Assembly (NCBI GenBank): GCA_965644315.1 | Contig: CBFFRQ010000050.1 | Location: 62,001 to 126,000, forward strand | Direction of reading: 5' to 3' | Origin: Caecitellus pseudoparvulus | Taxonomy: Eukaryota; Bigyra: Bicosoecida | DNA: 64,000 bases | In this document: positions 10,701 through 20,600 of the stretch, in pieces | Numbering within the stretch: position 1 is the first letter of the stretch | Layout: each line of letters opens with the position of its first letter | Program-made: the position numbers and the translations under genes | The notes under the pieces: generated by a model | Told to the model about the DNA's origin: nothing | Database searches by the model: none | What the model saw: the letters and a program-made list of their open reading frames with translations, nothing else

Positions 10701-13700
10701 TCGAAGTACCCGAACTCAAGGTCGTGCCTTCCCCACGCCATCACCCCCCCACTCTCGGTCACAATGCATACACTGTACTCTCCGGCATCTAATCCCAGTA
10801 CTTTTTCTCCGATAGGCACTTTGCTTGCACTCGGCAAGGGAACATCGTTCGCAGCTTTCGCTGCAAGCGAGCCACACTCCCCACCGCCACAGGAGCCCCA
10901 GCAGTACAAATCTCCGTCTGCTTGGAGGAAGCAGCCTGTCCGGCGGCTGATGGTCACAGCAACAACAGGTGATGGCCTCGAAATCGGCGCGAGACTCGAG
11001 ATGGGGTCCGCCGTGGAAAGGCTGCTTCCGATTGTGCCCGAGGCGTGGACCTTGTCTGCGCGACCAAGCAGGAAATCGTCATTCCGCCCCCAACACAACA
11101 GCTCCCCGGCCACTGAAATCGCGCAAGAGTTGATCCGGCCAGCAAACACAGCAACGGCGGGCATGCCAAGGTCTAAGGGCCCAACAGATGCGGGTGTCTC
11201 ATCGTCGCCCACGTTGAAGTTGAAACCCGTCCTTGCATGCCAGTTGCGACCCCAGCACCTGACTCTCGCATGCACGTCCACACCACAAATATGCAACAAG
11301 CCTGCAGAAAGCGAGACGAGATCAGCACCAACATCGACGTCTCCAACCTCAGTCAAAGGTTTGTCATAACGCGAAATCTCATCGGTGTGCCCGTACCCGC
11401 ATTCTCCTGAGTTCTGCTTGCCTGAGCACCGCACCTTGCCAGACGACGTTAAGAAGGCTGAAAAAGTACTTCCTAGAGCGATCCCACTGACTCTGTCGCC
11501 GATGATGGACGAGTCAGCATAGAAGGCCGGTTCGGACCTGCCCAAAGCAGCAAAGCGAACTATTCCAGCCGAACCGTCTGAGCCCCGGCCCCAGCACAGA
11601 ACAGCACCGTCGATGCGCACGGCGCAAGAAAGATCTTGACCAACATCAACTTCGACAACACCTTGTGCCAACCAAGGGGCTCTCGTCAGGCTTGCAGGTA
11701 CACTGCGTCGCGCGACAGCTGAAGGCGGCGCGCAGGATGTCACCACCTGGTCCACAACGGAACAGTCAGCAACACACTCATCAACAGTTGCTTCCAGAGA
11801 TATTGCCCCCACGCGTTCCCAAGGGACTGAGGCTGTCCGATCTGCGATGGCTTCGCCTCGTGACGAGCGTCCGCCAACGCCCCAGCACTCAATGCGGCCA
11901 GAAGCAGACAGAGCACAGCCACTCTTGTGCGCCGCCGCAAAGTCTGTGAAAAAGCTGTCTGATGAAATGGGCACCACTGCAGGCATGTCAACCCGCATAG
12001 TGTCGTGCCGTATCCCAAGCCGACGGGACCGCGGAGTCCCCATACACCGAACCTGCCCTGACACTCCAAGAACACACCAATTCTCCCGTGAAACGTCAAC
12101 TTTGACCATCGGCTCTGGCATGATGAACTGGAAGGGGTCGATTTCTGCCCCCGGTGGCGAGTCTTGCCCAATGTCTGTGCCACGGAAAGGCTCTGGGTAG
12201 AAATTGCTGCCTCGATGTCCGAAGCACCCCACCGCTCCAGACAGAAAGAGAAGGCAAACGTTGCGCCTGTGAACCATAGTAGATACAGCAGCGACTTGAT
12301 TTGAGTTCCCCCCTAGATCAACTGGAGATAAAGCGCTGACAGGCTCGTGCCTTCCAAGCTCAGCATCCGTGTCAATGCCTGCGCCGATTCCTCCATCGCG
12401 GTTCCAGCCCCAGCAGAGGAGAGTGTGCTGGATCGTGACAGCACATCTTCCCTCTGAGAGTGAAGCGAAGTCAATTATGGTTGCGTTGGTTGGAATAAGG
12501 GACAAGGTGTCGGTATTCAGGACGTCCCGCGGCGAATCAGAGCCGAAGCCGAACCACCCCGAGGATCTCGTGTTCTGCCCGAAGCAGAATAGGTTCTCAC
12601 CAGGGCGGCCGGTCACCACGCAGGTTGAATGCCGACCACAAGCGACCTTGAGAACCTTTGGGTTCCCAAACTCCAGCTGAACTTCGGGAATGAGGTGAAG
12701 GTCGGATCTTATGTCAGTGCGGTCAGCACCTTGGCCCAAAGCAAGTTGCTCGCCCTCCCCCCAACATACGACGCGACCTGAATCAAACAAGGAACATACA
12801 TGTGTGAGTCCTGCCGAAACTTGAACGACCTTTCCTGCCAAAGGCACAAACCCTGCCTGAGCAGGGGTCACAGTTAGGCCAACACCGCCAACACCTGTGC
12901 CAAGCGTGTTATCCCGGTCCTGTCCCCAGCACTGGAGCTCACCCGTGTTGTAGATCGCACACACCATAATGAAGCCACTGCTGTACAGGCGAACTGGCCG
13001 CCTTGCGCACTGCGCGGAGCGGCGCCCCGCCTCAGGCCACAGACCCCACCCTCCCACGCCACCCACCACCTCGCCCACACCCACCACCTCCGCAAACGGC
13101 ACCAGACCCGCCCCACACACACCCGCCCCACACAAACCATCACGATCCACCCACGGTGATGTCTGGTTACCACCCACCACCACCCGCTGCCCCCGCACCC
13201 GGCTGATCACGCGGCTGTGCCGCAGCGCACCCTGATGCACGTACACACTCACGGTGGCGTTGGTCACGGGCGCTGCCCAGCCATCCTGCCACTGCGTTGC
13301 CTGGCCAGTACCCCCCAGCACGTCATACCAGTGCGACGGGTGCCCGCTCGCGAAGCCCGCGTGGAAGAACTCGCTGCTGTTGCGCCACCCGGCGCCATCC
13401 CACACCCACGGCTCAGCACGAACATGCGGCCCGGGCGAGGGCAGCCACGGAAACACCACCTCCACCCGCAGGGCCACATTGGCTGGACTGCTCAAGGTGG
13501 GACCAGGCCCCGCGTACATGCCTGGGGGCGGCGTGGTGGAGTTGTGGGGCAGGGCGGGCAAGCCATCTGGACCACCAGCTGCCAGGATGGCGTGCTTCCA
13601 GAGGGAGACGGTGTCGAGGGCGTCCCAGGGAATGTCGGCAAGCCACCACCATGAGGCAGTGTATGATGTGACTGAGGAGTTGGTGCCACGCTGGGCTGGA

Positions 13701-14017
13701 GGCCACAAGCGAGTGGAGTAGTTCTTGTGTGCCTGGACTGAGAGGTTGCTTGCGACCTCAAGCTCTGGCTCCACGCCTTGAAACGATAGCTGACTGTCCC
13801 AGCGGAGAAAGCGCTCTTCCGCGGAAAACTGGACTTCCTCCAAGTACACACTGTATGTGCTGGAGCTGGTGGCGACAAGCATGCTCGGTGAAAGCGTGCA
13901 AGGCCCTGGCAATGCTGCTGACGTTGCCGGGAAGGACGGAGAGTGAAACTTCGCAGCAGCTTGCTGCGTAGGCATGCCAATGGCAAGAAGCAAAGCAAGA
14001 ACCAAGAACATCGCCAT
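4715..14017 (-). CDS. Giant receptor-like membrane protein A (double RCC1-like propeller, IPT/TIG repeats, multi-TM)
   Basis: This is a single-exon gene of about 3100 residues. The start chosen is ATG 14017 because it opens a signal peptide (MAMFLVLALLLAIGMPTQQA); the reading frame is open 43 codons further upstream but without such a signal. Domains in order: N-terminal domain to about residue 338; fourteen RCC1-like repeats of form C-x-L-x(2-3)-G-x-[LV]-x-C-W-G, seven before and seven after a Cys linker (ECVADCSVVDQVVTSC); a connecting Cys domain; about nine IPT/TIG-like repeats from about residue 1375; a beta-rich segment; a Cys-rich GCC2/GCC3-like stalk (CKKCPEGAVC, CATGYEGPLCGNC); then 8-9 hydrophobic segments with a long basic cytosolic loop, ending in an acidic tail (RRRTRFDSDSD). 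Predicted to sit in the plasma membrane with a large ectodomain; ligand and signalling are unknown. Its flanks are almost identical to gene B. Confidence 0.85.
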   Translation of the reverse strand: MAMFLVLALLLAIGMPTQQAAAKFHSPSFPATSAALPGPCTLSPSMLVATSSSTYSVYLEEVQFSAEERFLRWDSQLSFQGVEPELEVASNLSVQAHKNYSTRLWPPAQRGTNSSVTSYTASWWWLADIPWDALDTVSLWKHAILAAGGPDGLPALPHNSTTPPPGMYAGPGPTLSSPANVALRVEVVFPWLPSPGPHVRAEPWVWDGAGWRNSSEFFHAGFASGHPSHWYDVLGGTGQATQWQDGWAAPVTNATVSVYVHQGALRHSRVISRVRGQRVVVGGNQTSPWVDRDGLCGAGVCGAGLVPFAEVVGVGEVVGGVGGWGLWPEAGRRSAQCARRPVRLYSSGFIMVCAIYNTGELQCWGQDRDNTLGTGVGGVGLTVTPAQAGFVPLAGKVVQVSAGLTHVCSLFDSGRVVCWGEGEQLALGQGADRTDIRSDLHLIPEVQLEFGNPKVLKVACGRHSTCVVTGRPGENLFCFGQNTRSSGWFGFGSDSPRDVLNTDTLSLIPTNATIIDFASLSEGRCAVTIQHTLLCWGWNRDGGIGAGIDTDAELGRHEPVSALSPVDLGGNSNQVAAVSTMVHRRNVCLLFLSGAVGCFGHRGSNFYPEPFRGTDIGQDSPPGAEIDPFQFIMPEPMVKVDVSRENWCVLGVSGQVRCMGTPRSRRLGIRHDTMRVDMPAVVPISSDSFFTDFAAAHKSGCALSASGRIECWGVGGRSSRGEAIADRTASVPWERVGAISLEATVDECVADCSVVDQVVTSCAPPSAVARRSVPASLTRAPWLAQGVVEVDVGQDLSCAVRIDGAVLCWGRGSDGSAGIVRFAALGRSEPAFYADSSIIGDRVSGIALGSTFSAFLTSSGKVRCSGKQNSGECGYGHTDEISRYDKPLTEVGDVDVGADLVSLSAGLLHICGVDVHARVRCWGRNWHARTGFNFNVGDDETPASVGPLDLGMPAVAVFAGRINSCAISVAGELLCWGRNDDFLLGRADKVHASGTIGSSLSTADPISSLAPISRPSPVVAVTISRRTGCFLQADGDLYCWGSCGGGECGSLAAKAANDVPLPSASKVPIGEKVLGLDAGEYSVCIVTESGGVMAWGRHDLEFGYFETGVKIGHTHDPVDAGPVQLPAPALQVKCRDSHLCALLETGEVVCWGRASWGLGTGFTDRLGVDLAIGNHSVALHRNILQMARSSTVRAFSPEFTFHGVAPVMSPITHLNCYDCSFLSTISIPRWLAKRVHHSFVSTVPYIPFSFGSACEAASLDTLEAGPWSDTCVWPEEGSPAAADDVLLRVTSVTGPGGASLSPQGSSFMSFTGTFWALELFNNGSNLVTIDGGVCAFPLIEKAATQLSCSIPPLSNSTHSAFPLRIHHTIPTLPNPWTSSTTFRYRAPTLLALVPESGMSIFGGTVALQGADFGLPRDNATGTGLVAEVGIAVLVDGVEGLCAGLSHVSTSSASCSLPPGYGSRTLRVRVADQVSNAVQLRYATPALTSVDPSFIVLSPAAGMVNASVTLHGSALGRSAGDVAVWVGGVACPQVVWVSGAEVRCEGLDTASLPPSTVQVGVSVEVAGAVAELPASVRLFGSMQVFTVAGVPVPVGGGTVSMDGLNFGRAEGQWGAGAAGDITAVTVGGVACTSVRAISSTRASCTVPAGVGSLSPVVVHRDGGWNASLASAALEYAAGNVTGVSPVYLLRAVGGAALVPRVSLFGADFGSIAAPTADGAITGSIAGLPCASWAYVSPEQVDCVGLNSSQLQADARAEVLVSVAGAPYSTRTATVHVFGQPVVFGVQPSTVPVYGARVQLVGDGFGRADGQYGAPRSGDILGIALGPDSLPCTDIQVLSDTRLECDVPSGTGLLSPVTLQRAGGWSVQYVDAALQYAAARVQSISPRYVLAPASASAVLDVALLGEGFGVSFAAGPVGAMQGSVGGVPCGHVEYVNDTLVWCRGVALGNVSLDSRAEVQLVVSGVQAVTGLQLRVYGHPGVSSALPSLISAAGGTTVQIFGSGFGEAQGDVIGVALGAAACTNVVLVSATRLRCQAPSLQDSLSDADRVVVRVTTAVGLVGVSPPGVVSYVEPAVFLVRPSNLLHSPPGFGNTYNITVVGLALGDPALPSPGRMLLAGSNCVALQGTLTLAPDARQMICTGVQAALLPREVGAASEASRVVAITNEGLSVPSQLGELRIMGPPAVSSISPGKARAGDTLSLAGRNFGWAAEEVTGVWVGPVQVPAADVSWAGPISLSVRVPAPLSEAVQDIAGLPVRVETAGGWRSESAPENTFAYDKDPLPPVTAPVELCGFRDATDGIARVEFSWADDEITLSFPVQEWVVQFTTQPWFDGVVGASDVQTRILRNVESDDVVYAATTSVACGRAGSGGNSTSQARALQSSSGGQRLIVRVLNTPSQPFWMRVYGVTDAQRRNATSGPVSHVIGPVYAKCDRDEYLATQHAARGEWAQAVCKKCPEGAVCGGDTWEALSNVRGYFRVPWSPDGLHFERCRLDEACPSGAAVFMDTRGGNSTVPRGAFSSASTAAIHQECATGYEGPLCGNCEFGFSPQVDGLCVPCGPIHLVRLAFVGGFFTGVLMISFLIRTALRSRGATTKPHVALAKLMLVHLQQVALASAFPMQWPASLEAMFALFDASSNVGEALLSIDCLGYDLTSTFLGNGIVQLLLPIAAVFMVVIVWTLAEGARIALWYGGSARPDDPLVAVNGYAPKAAAHLKSAEQRIIVSPTAGRPVGEAAEGAFDDARLAGVAANPMFHTSEDKALLEAARQAAATPKVVTDAPTPSSQPKRLHGVCLDPAEQAAEGKAATPTVAEQARPITSRARANRMGSLARSKRSVKPSHAPGSVLTAKPVIMTPWKCFKVSIIVVFFVFQLSLTRTALSMFTCTTVSGRSMLVGDLQFDCDDSSNHGWMYGVGIAALVVYGFGVSGATGTALFCSRHRLREPETRAVLGFLFSSFREERYYWEIVVQMRKVGLAFVGVLLRPSGIGVQTTAGTTLMVIASLLHNAALPYRSHVLNHFENASIVVTMVTLNGGSTLIDPDSTPAAKAFVTVLIFALNILFVGALSAALFRLLCGDLGTQVTVRRAFRNIGAKGRRRTRFDSDSD
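4754..9906 (-). repeat. Inverted near-identical tract 2, copy in gene A (5.15 kb)
   Basis: On the reverse complement this matches 18776-23928 almost base for base, covering the IPT/TIG repeats, stalk, membrane segments and most of the C-terminus. Comparing the two encoded proteins I see only about a dozen substitutions in roughly 1700 residues (for example VVWVSG/VMWVSG, TADGAITG/TANAAITG, DTLVWC/DTVVWC, RPVGEAAEG/RPVAEAAEG). Identity stops abruptly after the codons for GAK near the C-terminus and at the TLPNPW codons at the other end. Confidence 0.95.
9907..13005 (-). other. Diverged double-propeller cassette of gene A
   Basis: This is the part of gene A between the two tracts shared with gene B. 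It encodes fourteen RCC1-like repeats, for example GELQCWG, GRVVCWG, NLFCFG, GRIECWG, GAVLCWG and GEVVCWG. The equivalent part of gene B is homologous in plan but differs at most positions. Each set of seven repeats is the number needed to close one beta-propeller. Confidence 0.8.
13006..13672 (-). repeat. Inverted near-identical tract 1, copy in gene A (667 bp)
   Basis: On the reverse complement this matches 14962-15628 with only a handful of differences. It encodes the N-terminal segment from VTSYTASWWW to GRRSAQC, including a Gly/Val-rich stretch (GLCGAGVCGAGLVPFAEV). Both edges are sharp: upstream the signal-peptide region, and downstream the propeller region, differ strongly between A and B. 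Confidence 0.95.
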
Positions 14018-14625
14018 GTCTCTTCGGCCCCTGGACTGCTGCCCCACCAGCAAGGGCACACGGCGAAGCCTTGAGCCACCCACGGGAGCAGCGGAAGGGA
14101 AGCTCACCGGAGCTGATGCAACACACGGCCAAGGCCCGGCATTCAATGCGCGCCAAACTCGAATTGCACGCCCAGAGGCAGCTGAACGAGCAAATAATTC
14201 ACGCTACGTTTGGTCTTTCCGTGGCGTCCCCGAGTCTGCAGGGGGTGGCGCCGCTTTTTGCAGAGTGCTCAGCAACCTGTGGCGCTCCCTCACGCACCCC
14301 CCCTCGAGCTGAGCCTGAGCCCCCCTCCAAGTGTGTGCCAGCCTTCCGCTCTTTCCGGGCACTGGAAAAAGTGAAACAAGCCCAGTCGCGCATCCCTCCG
14401 AGCGAGGTACCTTGGGGACGCAACGATATATTGTACACATACTTGCTACCACCTCTGCAAGAGTCCCCACGAAACCCAACCTCGCTTGAGCTGCTCATTG
14501 AGAACCCGAAATCGAGAGCCGTGCTGCGCGGCAGCTCGCTGGGCGAACGTTCCATTGACGGACCCTGGCCAGGCTCCGCTCTGGGGATCAGTTGGAGAGC
14601 AAGGGGGCCATTGCTTGATTTTCAT
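14018..14625. promoter_or_regulatory. Shared divergent promoter region of genes A and B
   Basis: About 600 bp separates the two signal-peptide start codons (14017 minus, 14626 plus). It is not part of the inverted repeat, so each gene keeps its own 5' flank. Reading frames extend into it from both sides, but the joined translations lack domain-like features and precede good signal peptides, so I treat it as regulatory or untranslated DNA. I recognise no specific motif. Confidence 0.5.
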
Positions 14626-17600
14626 ATGCGACCAGCCTTCGTTTTCGGGCTGGCGCTCTTGCTGGCGTGCTCGCCATGTCGAGGGAGCTACCAGGCACTG
14701 CACTTGCGACGCTCGCACCCGCCTTCAACTGCAGTGAGGCTCCCTTGCGGCGTTCGCGTTGCTGAGAGGACAGACGGGCTTCAAGTGGACTTGGAAGAGG
14801 CAACCTTTAGGTCAGAGCCGCGCCTCCTGCGCTGGGACTTCCAACTCAGCGCCCGAGGAGTTCCTGAGCACCTCGTCGCAGTGGCCAGCCGTGCCAGCAC
14901 CAACTTTGCGAACAACGCATCGCTCCGCACGCCACCAGTGGAGCTTGGGGATGCGACAAACGTCACATCATACACTGCCTCATGGTGGTGGCTTGCCGAC
15001 ATTCCCTGGGACGCCCTCGACACCGTCTCCCTCTGGAAGCACGCCATCCTGGCAGCTGGTGGTCCAGATGGCTTGCCCGCCCTGCCCCACAACTCCACCA
15101 CGCCGCCCCCAGGCATGTACGCGGGGCCTGGTCCCACCTTGAGCAGTCCCGCCAATGTGGCCCTGCGGGTGGAGGTGGTGTTTCCGTGGCTGCCCTCGCC
15201 CGGGCCGCATGTTCGTGCTGAGCCGTGGGTGTGGGACGGCGCCGGGTGGCGCAACAGCAGCGAGTTCTTCCACGCGGGCTTCGCGAGCGGGCACCCGTCG
15301 CACTGGTACGACGTGCTGGGGGGCACTGGCCAGGCAACGCAGTGGCAGGATGGCTGGGCAGCGCCCGTGACCAACGCCACTGTGAGTGTGTACGTGCACC
15401 ATGGCGCGCTGCGGCACAGCCGCGTGATCAGCCGGGTGCGGGGGCAGCGGGTGGTGGTGGGTGGTAACCAGACATCACCGTGGGTGGATCGTGATGGTTT
15501 GTGTGGGGCGGGTGTGTGTGGGGCGGGTCTGGTGCCGTTTGCAGAGGTGGTGGGTGTGGGCGAGGTGGTGGGTGGCGTGGGAGGGTGGGGTCTGTGGCCT
15601 GAGGCGGGGCGCCGATCCGCACAGTGCAGTGAGCGAGTGGTGATGATTCGCGCAACGTCTTTGCATACATGTGCTCTCAGTAACCAGCATCGGCTCTGGT
15701 GCTGGGGCTACGGCTCGCACGGTATGCTCGGGTACGGAAGTGATGCTGGCGTCGGGGTGTCGGACGATGTGGCGGCTGCTGGTCCAGTCCCGGTTGGGGG
15801 AGCAGTTGCTAGCGTGTTTTTGGGTCCATACACATCTTGTGTTGTTCTCTCGTCAGGGCGTGCCAAGTGCTGGGGGTATGGCGCGCACATGCAGCTTGGA
15901 CAAGGCACATACGCCCAGTCAATTGGCGTGACTGACCTTCCATCTGACTGGCCGCCAATCGAGCTCCCGCACGGCAATCCCCAGGTTTTTGCGGGCGCAG
16001 CAGCGTACATTTCAACGTGTCTCCTTACAGTGCGGCCTGGCAACAACCTCTTCTGCTTTGGCCATAGCACGTCATCTTGGGGCTTCATCGGCACTTTTCC
16101 AGACACGTCCGCGTACATCCCCAACACGTCAAATAGCAGTCTTGTTGACACAGGTGGAGTTTCGGTCGTCGACTTTGGCATTGGCCCGCGGCATCGATGT
16201 GCAGTGTTGGCTTCCGGGCACTTGCGGTGCTGGGGGGATAACTTGCATGGAGCTGCTGGACTTGGTCTTGGGGAAAGCGCTGTCATTGGCGACGATGAGA
16301 GCATCCTCAGCGTTCCAGTGGTTGATTTGGGAAGCTACTCTGACAGAGTCGTTGCCGTGTCCATTGAGCCGCAAGAGTACCTGACGTGTGTTACGTACGA
16401 CGACGGGAACTTTGCTTGCTGGGGGGCTTCCATCACTCTTGGCGGCCATGCACGCATGCCACAGGGGTTTGCAGGAATTGGTGATGACGAAACACCTGGA
16501 AATGCGTCAGATCCGTTTGTCTTTCCGTCCCAGTTGCCCATGGCGCGTGCGATTGCCGGGCGCTATCGCTGGTGCGGACTGTTCAGCAATGGGCAGCTGA
16601 AGTGCTCTGGAATCCAGCACGGGTTCTACGACGGGCACCGAGACGGGATTGGATCAGCATCTGCAAGCCCGGACAGTTTGGTACCAGTGGCGACGGATGA
16701 CTTTGTTGTGGATGCAGCATTGAATGCCTGGGGCGGATGCATCCTCACAGCAACGGGGAGTGTGGACTGCTATGGGTCCATTGCCGAGGCGGCAGGTGTG
16801 AACGTAAAATCATTTGTTCCGCAGGCGGCTTGGTACTACTCTGGCTCGGTCGTTTTGGATGTAAACATGTCCCAGTGCACCGCACGCTGTCTGACAGAGG
16901 AGGGCATCGTTCGCGACTGCCTCGTCGATTCAAACACTGCGAGGCTGTCGCAAGCAGTGGCTGTCTCCGAGGCCTCCCTTGCGCTGCAAGCAGCAACGCA
17001 ACAGGCAGTGGTGGACGTTTCGCTTTCCGTGATTGCAGCCTGTGCGGTGCTCATTTCTGGCGATGTCAAGTGCTGGGGGACCTATGCGGCCGGGCAAGGC
17101 GCGATTCCTGCCGCCGTCAACTTGCAGCAAACTGAGCCAGTGTACACGGGTAGCTTCGGACAAACTGGGGGCCGCACAGTCGCAGCTGCCGGAGGCTTCT
17201 ACTCCATGTGCTTCCTGCTTTCAACAGGTGGCCTTCGGTGTGGGGGGCTGGATCTGCTTGGCTCATCTGGCTATGGTGGTGGAATCGTGTACTACAGCCA
17301 CCTTGGGCCATCTCTTGCCGAAGCGGGGGACATTGATGTCGGTGAGCCCCTGCTGTCAGTGTCGTCAGCATTTTATACACGGTGTGGCATCACGGTCAGC
17401 CGACAAGTGCGGTGTTGGGGCTACGGCTTTTATGGCAGTTTGGGACTTCCTGGTGTGACTATCTCTGGCTACCTCACTCCGCCCTCATCCACTCCAAGTG
17501 TGAGCACTGGCATCCCTGATCCAGTGCACATATCTTGCCAGCACGCGACTTGTGCGGTCATTTCCAGCAGAGGTACGTTCCGTGTTTGGGGGTACAATGG

Positions 17601-20600
17601 AGGTTTCCTGTTGGGAACCTCTCAAGGCACTGTGACCGGCCCCGGTATTTCAGGACCCATGCTGGGAAACAACGAACACCCCCACTTGGCTCCTGAAGTC
17701 AGCTTGAGCCACCCGGTCCTCGACATACAAGTAGGCGTGAATGTCATGTGTGCCCTAGTCTCAAACGGGTCAGTTGTTTGTTGGGGGGTCTGTGGCGCGG
17801 GAAATTGCGGAGTGCCCGGCCGCACCGGCGCACAGGCGCTGCCAAGCATGCCGTTTGTGGATATTGGGGAGGCAGCGATTAGTGTGGCCGTCGGCGATGC
17901 CAAAGCTTGTGCTGTAGGGGTGTCGGGAGCTGTGTTTTGCTGGGGATCACCGTCAGCAGTGCTGGGTTATGGCGACCAGGAGAAGGTCGGCGGCTCGGTG
18001 CATCCGTCCACGAAAGGTGGGTTGGACTTGGGGGGTGCGAGCGCAGTCAGTGTGCACATGTACTCCAGAACTCGAACCACTTGTGCTAGGCTGAAAGACG
18101 GCGGTGTCGCATGCTGGGGTCCATCTTCCCCTGCTCTTGGCTCTGGGAAGAGTGGGCCAGTCGGAGCAAGTGCCCCAGTCGGTCTGACCCGCGTGCTTCC
18201 CCTGCGAAACGAGCTGCAGATTGCGAGGTACACCGATGTCCGAGCCTTCTCACCTAAGTTCTCCCTGAGCGGGGTCCCAGAACTGATGCCAGCGATCGCC
18301 CGATTGCGGTGCCAAGACTGCGATGGGCTACGCTTTCACGCGATACCCGCCTGGCTGCAAGATCTCATGCATCCTTCCATGGCAGTTGACTTGTTGTACG
18401 CTCCATACTTTCAGGGTGCGGCGTGCATCCGGCTGGGCTTGACAACAAAGCGAGTCGGCCCATGGTCTTCAGCGTGCACATGGCCTGAGGCAGAAAGCAG
18501 TGCAGCTGCTGACGGAACATTGCTTAACCTGACAGATGTCTCTGCTGGACTGCTGCCTGGCTTGCCAGCCGCGGGAGCTGGCTTTGTGACGGTGCACGGT
18601 ACATTCTGGGCCTTGGGTCTCTTTGACAAAGAGCAGACGGCTTTGTTTATTGGACAACACGAATGTTCAAGCTTGGTAATTTTTCCAGGGGCTCGAACCT
18701 TGGGGTGCACGCTTCCACCCCTAAGCAATGCCACCAGCTCTTTTGCTCAAGCGACCGTGTACCACAGTATCCCTACCCTGCCCAACCCCTGGACCTCCTC
18801 CACTACCTTCCGATACCGAGCACCAACTTTGCTGGCCCTGGTCCCTGAAAGCGGCATGAGCATCTTCGGCGGCACCGTGGCTCTCCAAGGCGCTGACTTT
18901 GGCCTGCCACACGACAATGCCACAGGCACTGGCCTTGTTGCTGAGGTGGGCATCGCTGTGCTGGTGGATGGTGTGGAGGGGCTGTGCGCTGGGTTGTCAC
19001 ACGTGAGCACTTCCTCTGCTTCCTGCAGTCTGCCGCCCGGGTACGGCTCCCGCACTCTGCGTGTGCGGGTGGCGGACCAGGTCAGCAATGCTGTGCAGCT
19101 GCGGTACGCGACGCCCGCGCTGACGTCGGTGGACCCAAGCTTCATCGTGCTGTCCCCTGCTGCGGGCATGGTGAATGCCAGCGTGACGCTGCACGGCTCG
19201 GCTCTGGGTCGAAGCGCCGGGGATGTGGCGGTGTGGGTCGGAGGTGTGGCTTGTCCGCAGGTCATGTGGGTGTCTGGTGCGGAGGTGCGGTGTGAGGGCC
19301 TGGACACCGCCTCCTTACCGCCCAGCACCGTGCAGGTGGGGGTGTCAGTGGAGGTGGCAGGCGCAGTAGCAGAGTTGCCTGCGTCCGTGCGCCTGTTCGG
19401 CAGCATGCAGGTGTTCACTGTGGCAGGGGTGCCTGTGCCAGTGGGAGGCGGCACTGTGTCCATGGATGGCCTGAACTTTGGCCGTGCAGAGGGGCAGTGG
19501 GGGGCTGGAGCTGCTGGGGACATCGCCGCTGTGACGGTGGGTGGGGTGGCGTGCACTGGTGTGCGGGCCATCTCCTCCACCCGCGCTTCTTGCACTGTGC
19601 CTGCTGGTGTGGGCAGTCTGTCGCCTGTCGTCGTGCATCGTGACGGTGGTTGGAACGCCAGCTTGGCCAGTGCGGCGCTGGAGTATGCTGCTGGGAATGT
19701 GACGGGTGTGTCGCCGGTGTATCTGCTTCGCGCTGTGGGGGGGGCGGCCTTGGTGCCCCGCGTGTCTCTGTTCGGGGCAGACTTCGGGTCCATCGCTGCG
19801 CCGACGGCAAATGCGGCCATCACAGGCTCCATTGCTGGCTTGCCCTGTGCATCATGGGCGTACGTCTCGCCTGAGCAAGTGGACTGTGTCGGCTTGAACA
19901 GCAGCCAGCTCCAGGCAGATGCGCGTGCTGAGGTGCTGGTGAGTGTGGCAGGCGCGCCATACAGCACCCGCACTGCGACGGTGCACGTGTTCGGGCAGCC
20001 TGTGGTGTTCAGCGTGCAGCCCAGCACCGTCCCAGTGCACGGTGCCCGTGTGCAGCTGGTGGGGGATGGCTTCGGGCGTGCTGATGGGCAGTACGGCGCC
20101 CCACGCTCAGGGGACATCCTGGGCATCGCCCTGGGGCCTGACTCCCTGCCCTGCACCGACATCCAGGTGCTGTCCGACACGCGGCTGGAGTGCGACGTGC
20201 CCAGTGGGACGGGGCTGCTGAGTCCTGTGACCCTGCAGCGTGCGGGGGGGTGGAGTGTGCAGTATGTGGACGCTGCGTTGCAGTATGCGGCGGCTCGTGT
20301 GCAGTCCATCTCGCCGCGGTACGTGTTGGCGCCTGCATCTGCGAGTGCTGTGCTGGATGTGGCGTTGTTGGGTGAGGGGTTTGGTGTGTCGTTTGCGGCG
20401 GGTCCTGTGGGGGCCATGCAGGGCAGCGTGGGTGGGGTGCCGTGTGGGCATGTCGAGTACGTGAACGACACGGTGGTGTGGTGTCGGGGTGTGGCGTTGG
20501 GGAATGTGAGTCTGGACAGTCGTGCGGAGGTGCAGCTGGTGGTGTCGGGCGTGCAGGCTGTGACTGGCCTGCAACTGCGTGTGTACGGACACCCGGGCGT

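Noticed and set aside
14071-14625. N-terminal extension of gene B by 185 codons (and of gene A by 43 codons)
   Set aside because: The extensions overlap each other on opposite strands and precede good signal peptides at 14626 and 14017. The translations are basic and irregular.
13006-15628. Palindromic arms considered as a transposon with terminal inverted repeats
   Set aside because: The arms are parts of coding sequence of two paralogues. I see no transposase, target-site duplication or terminal motif.
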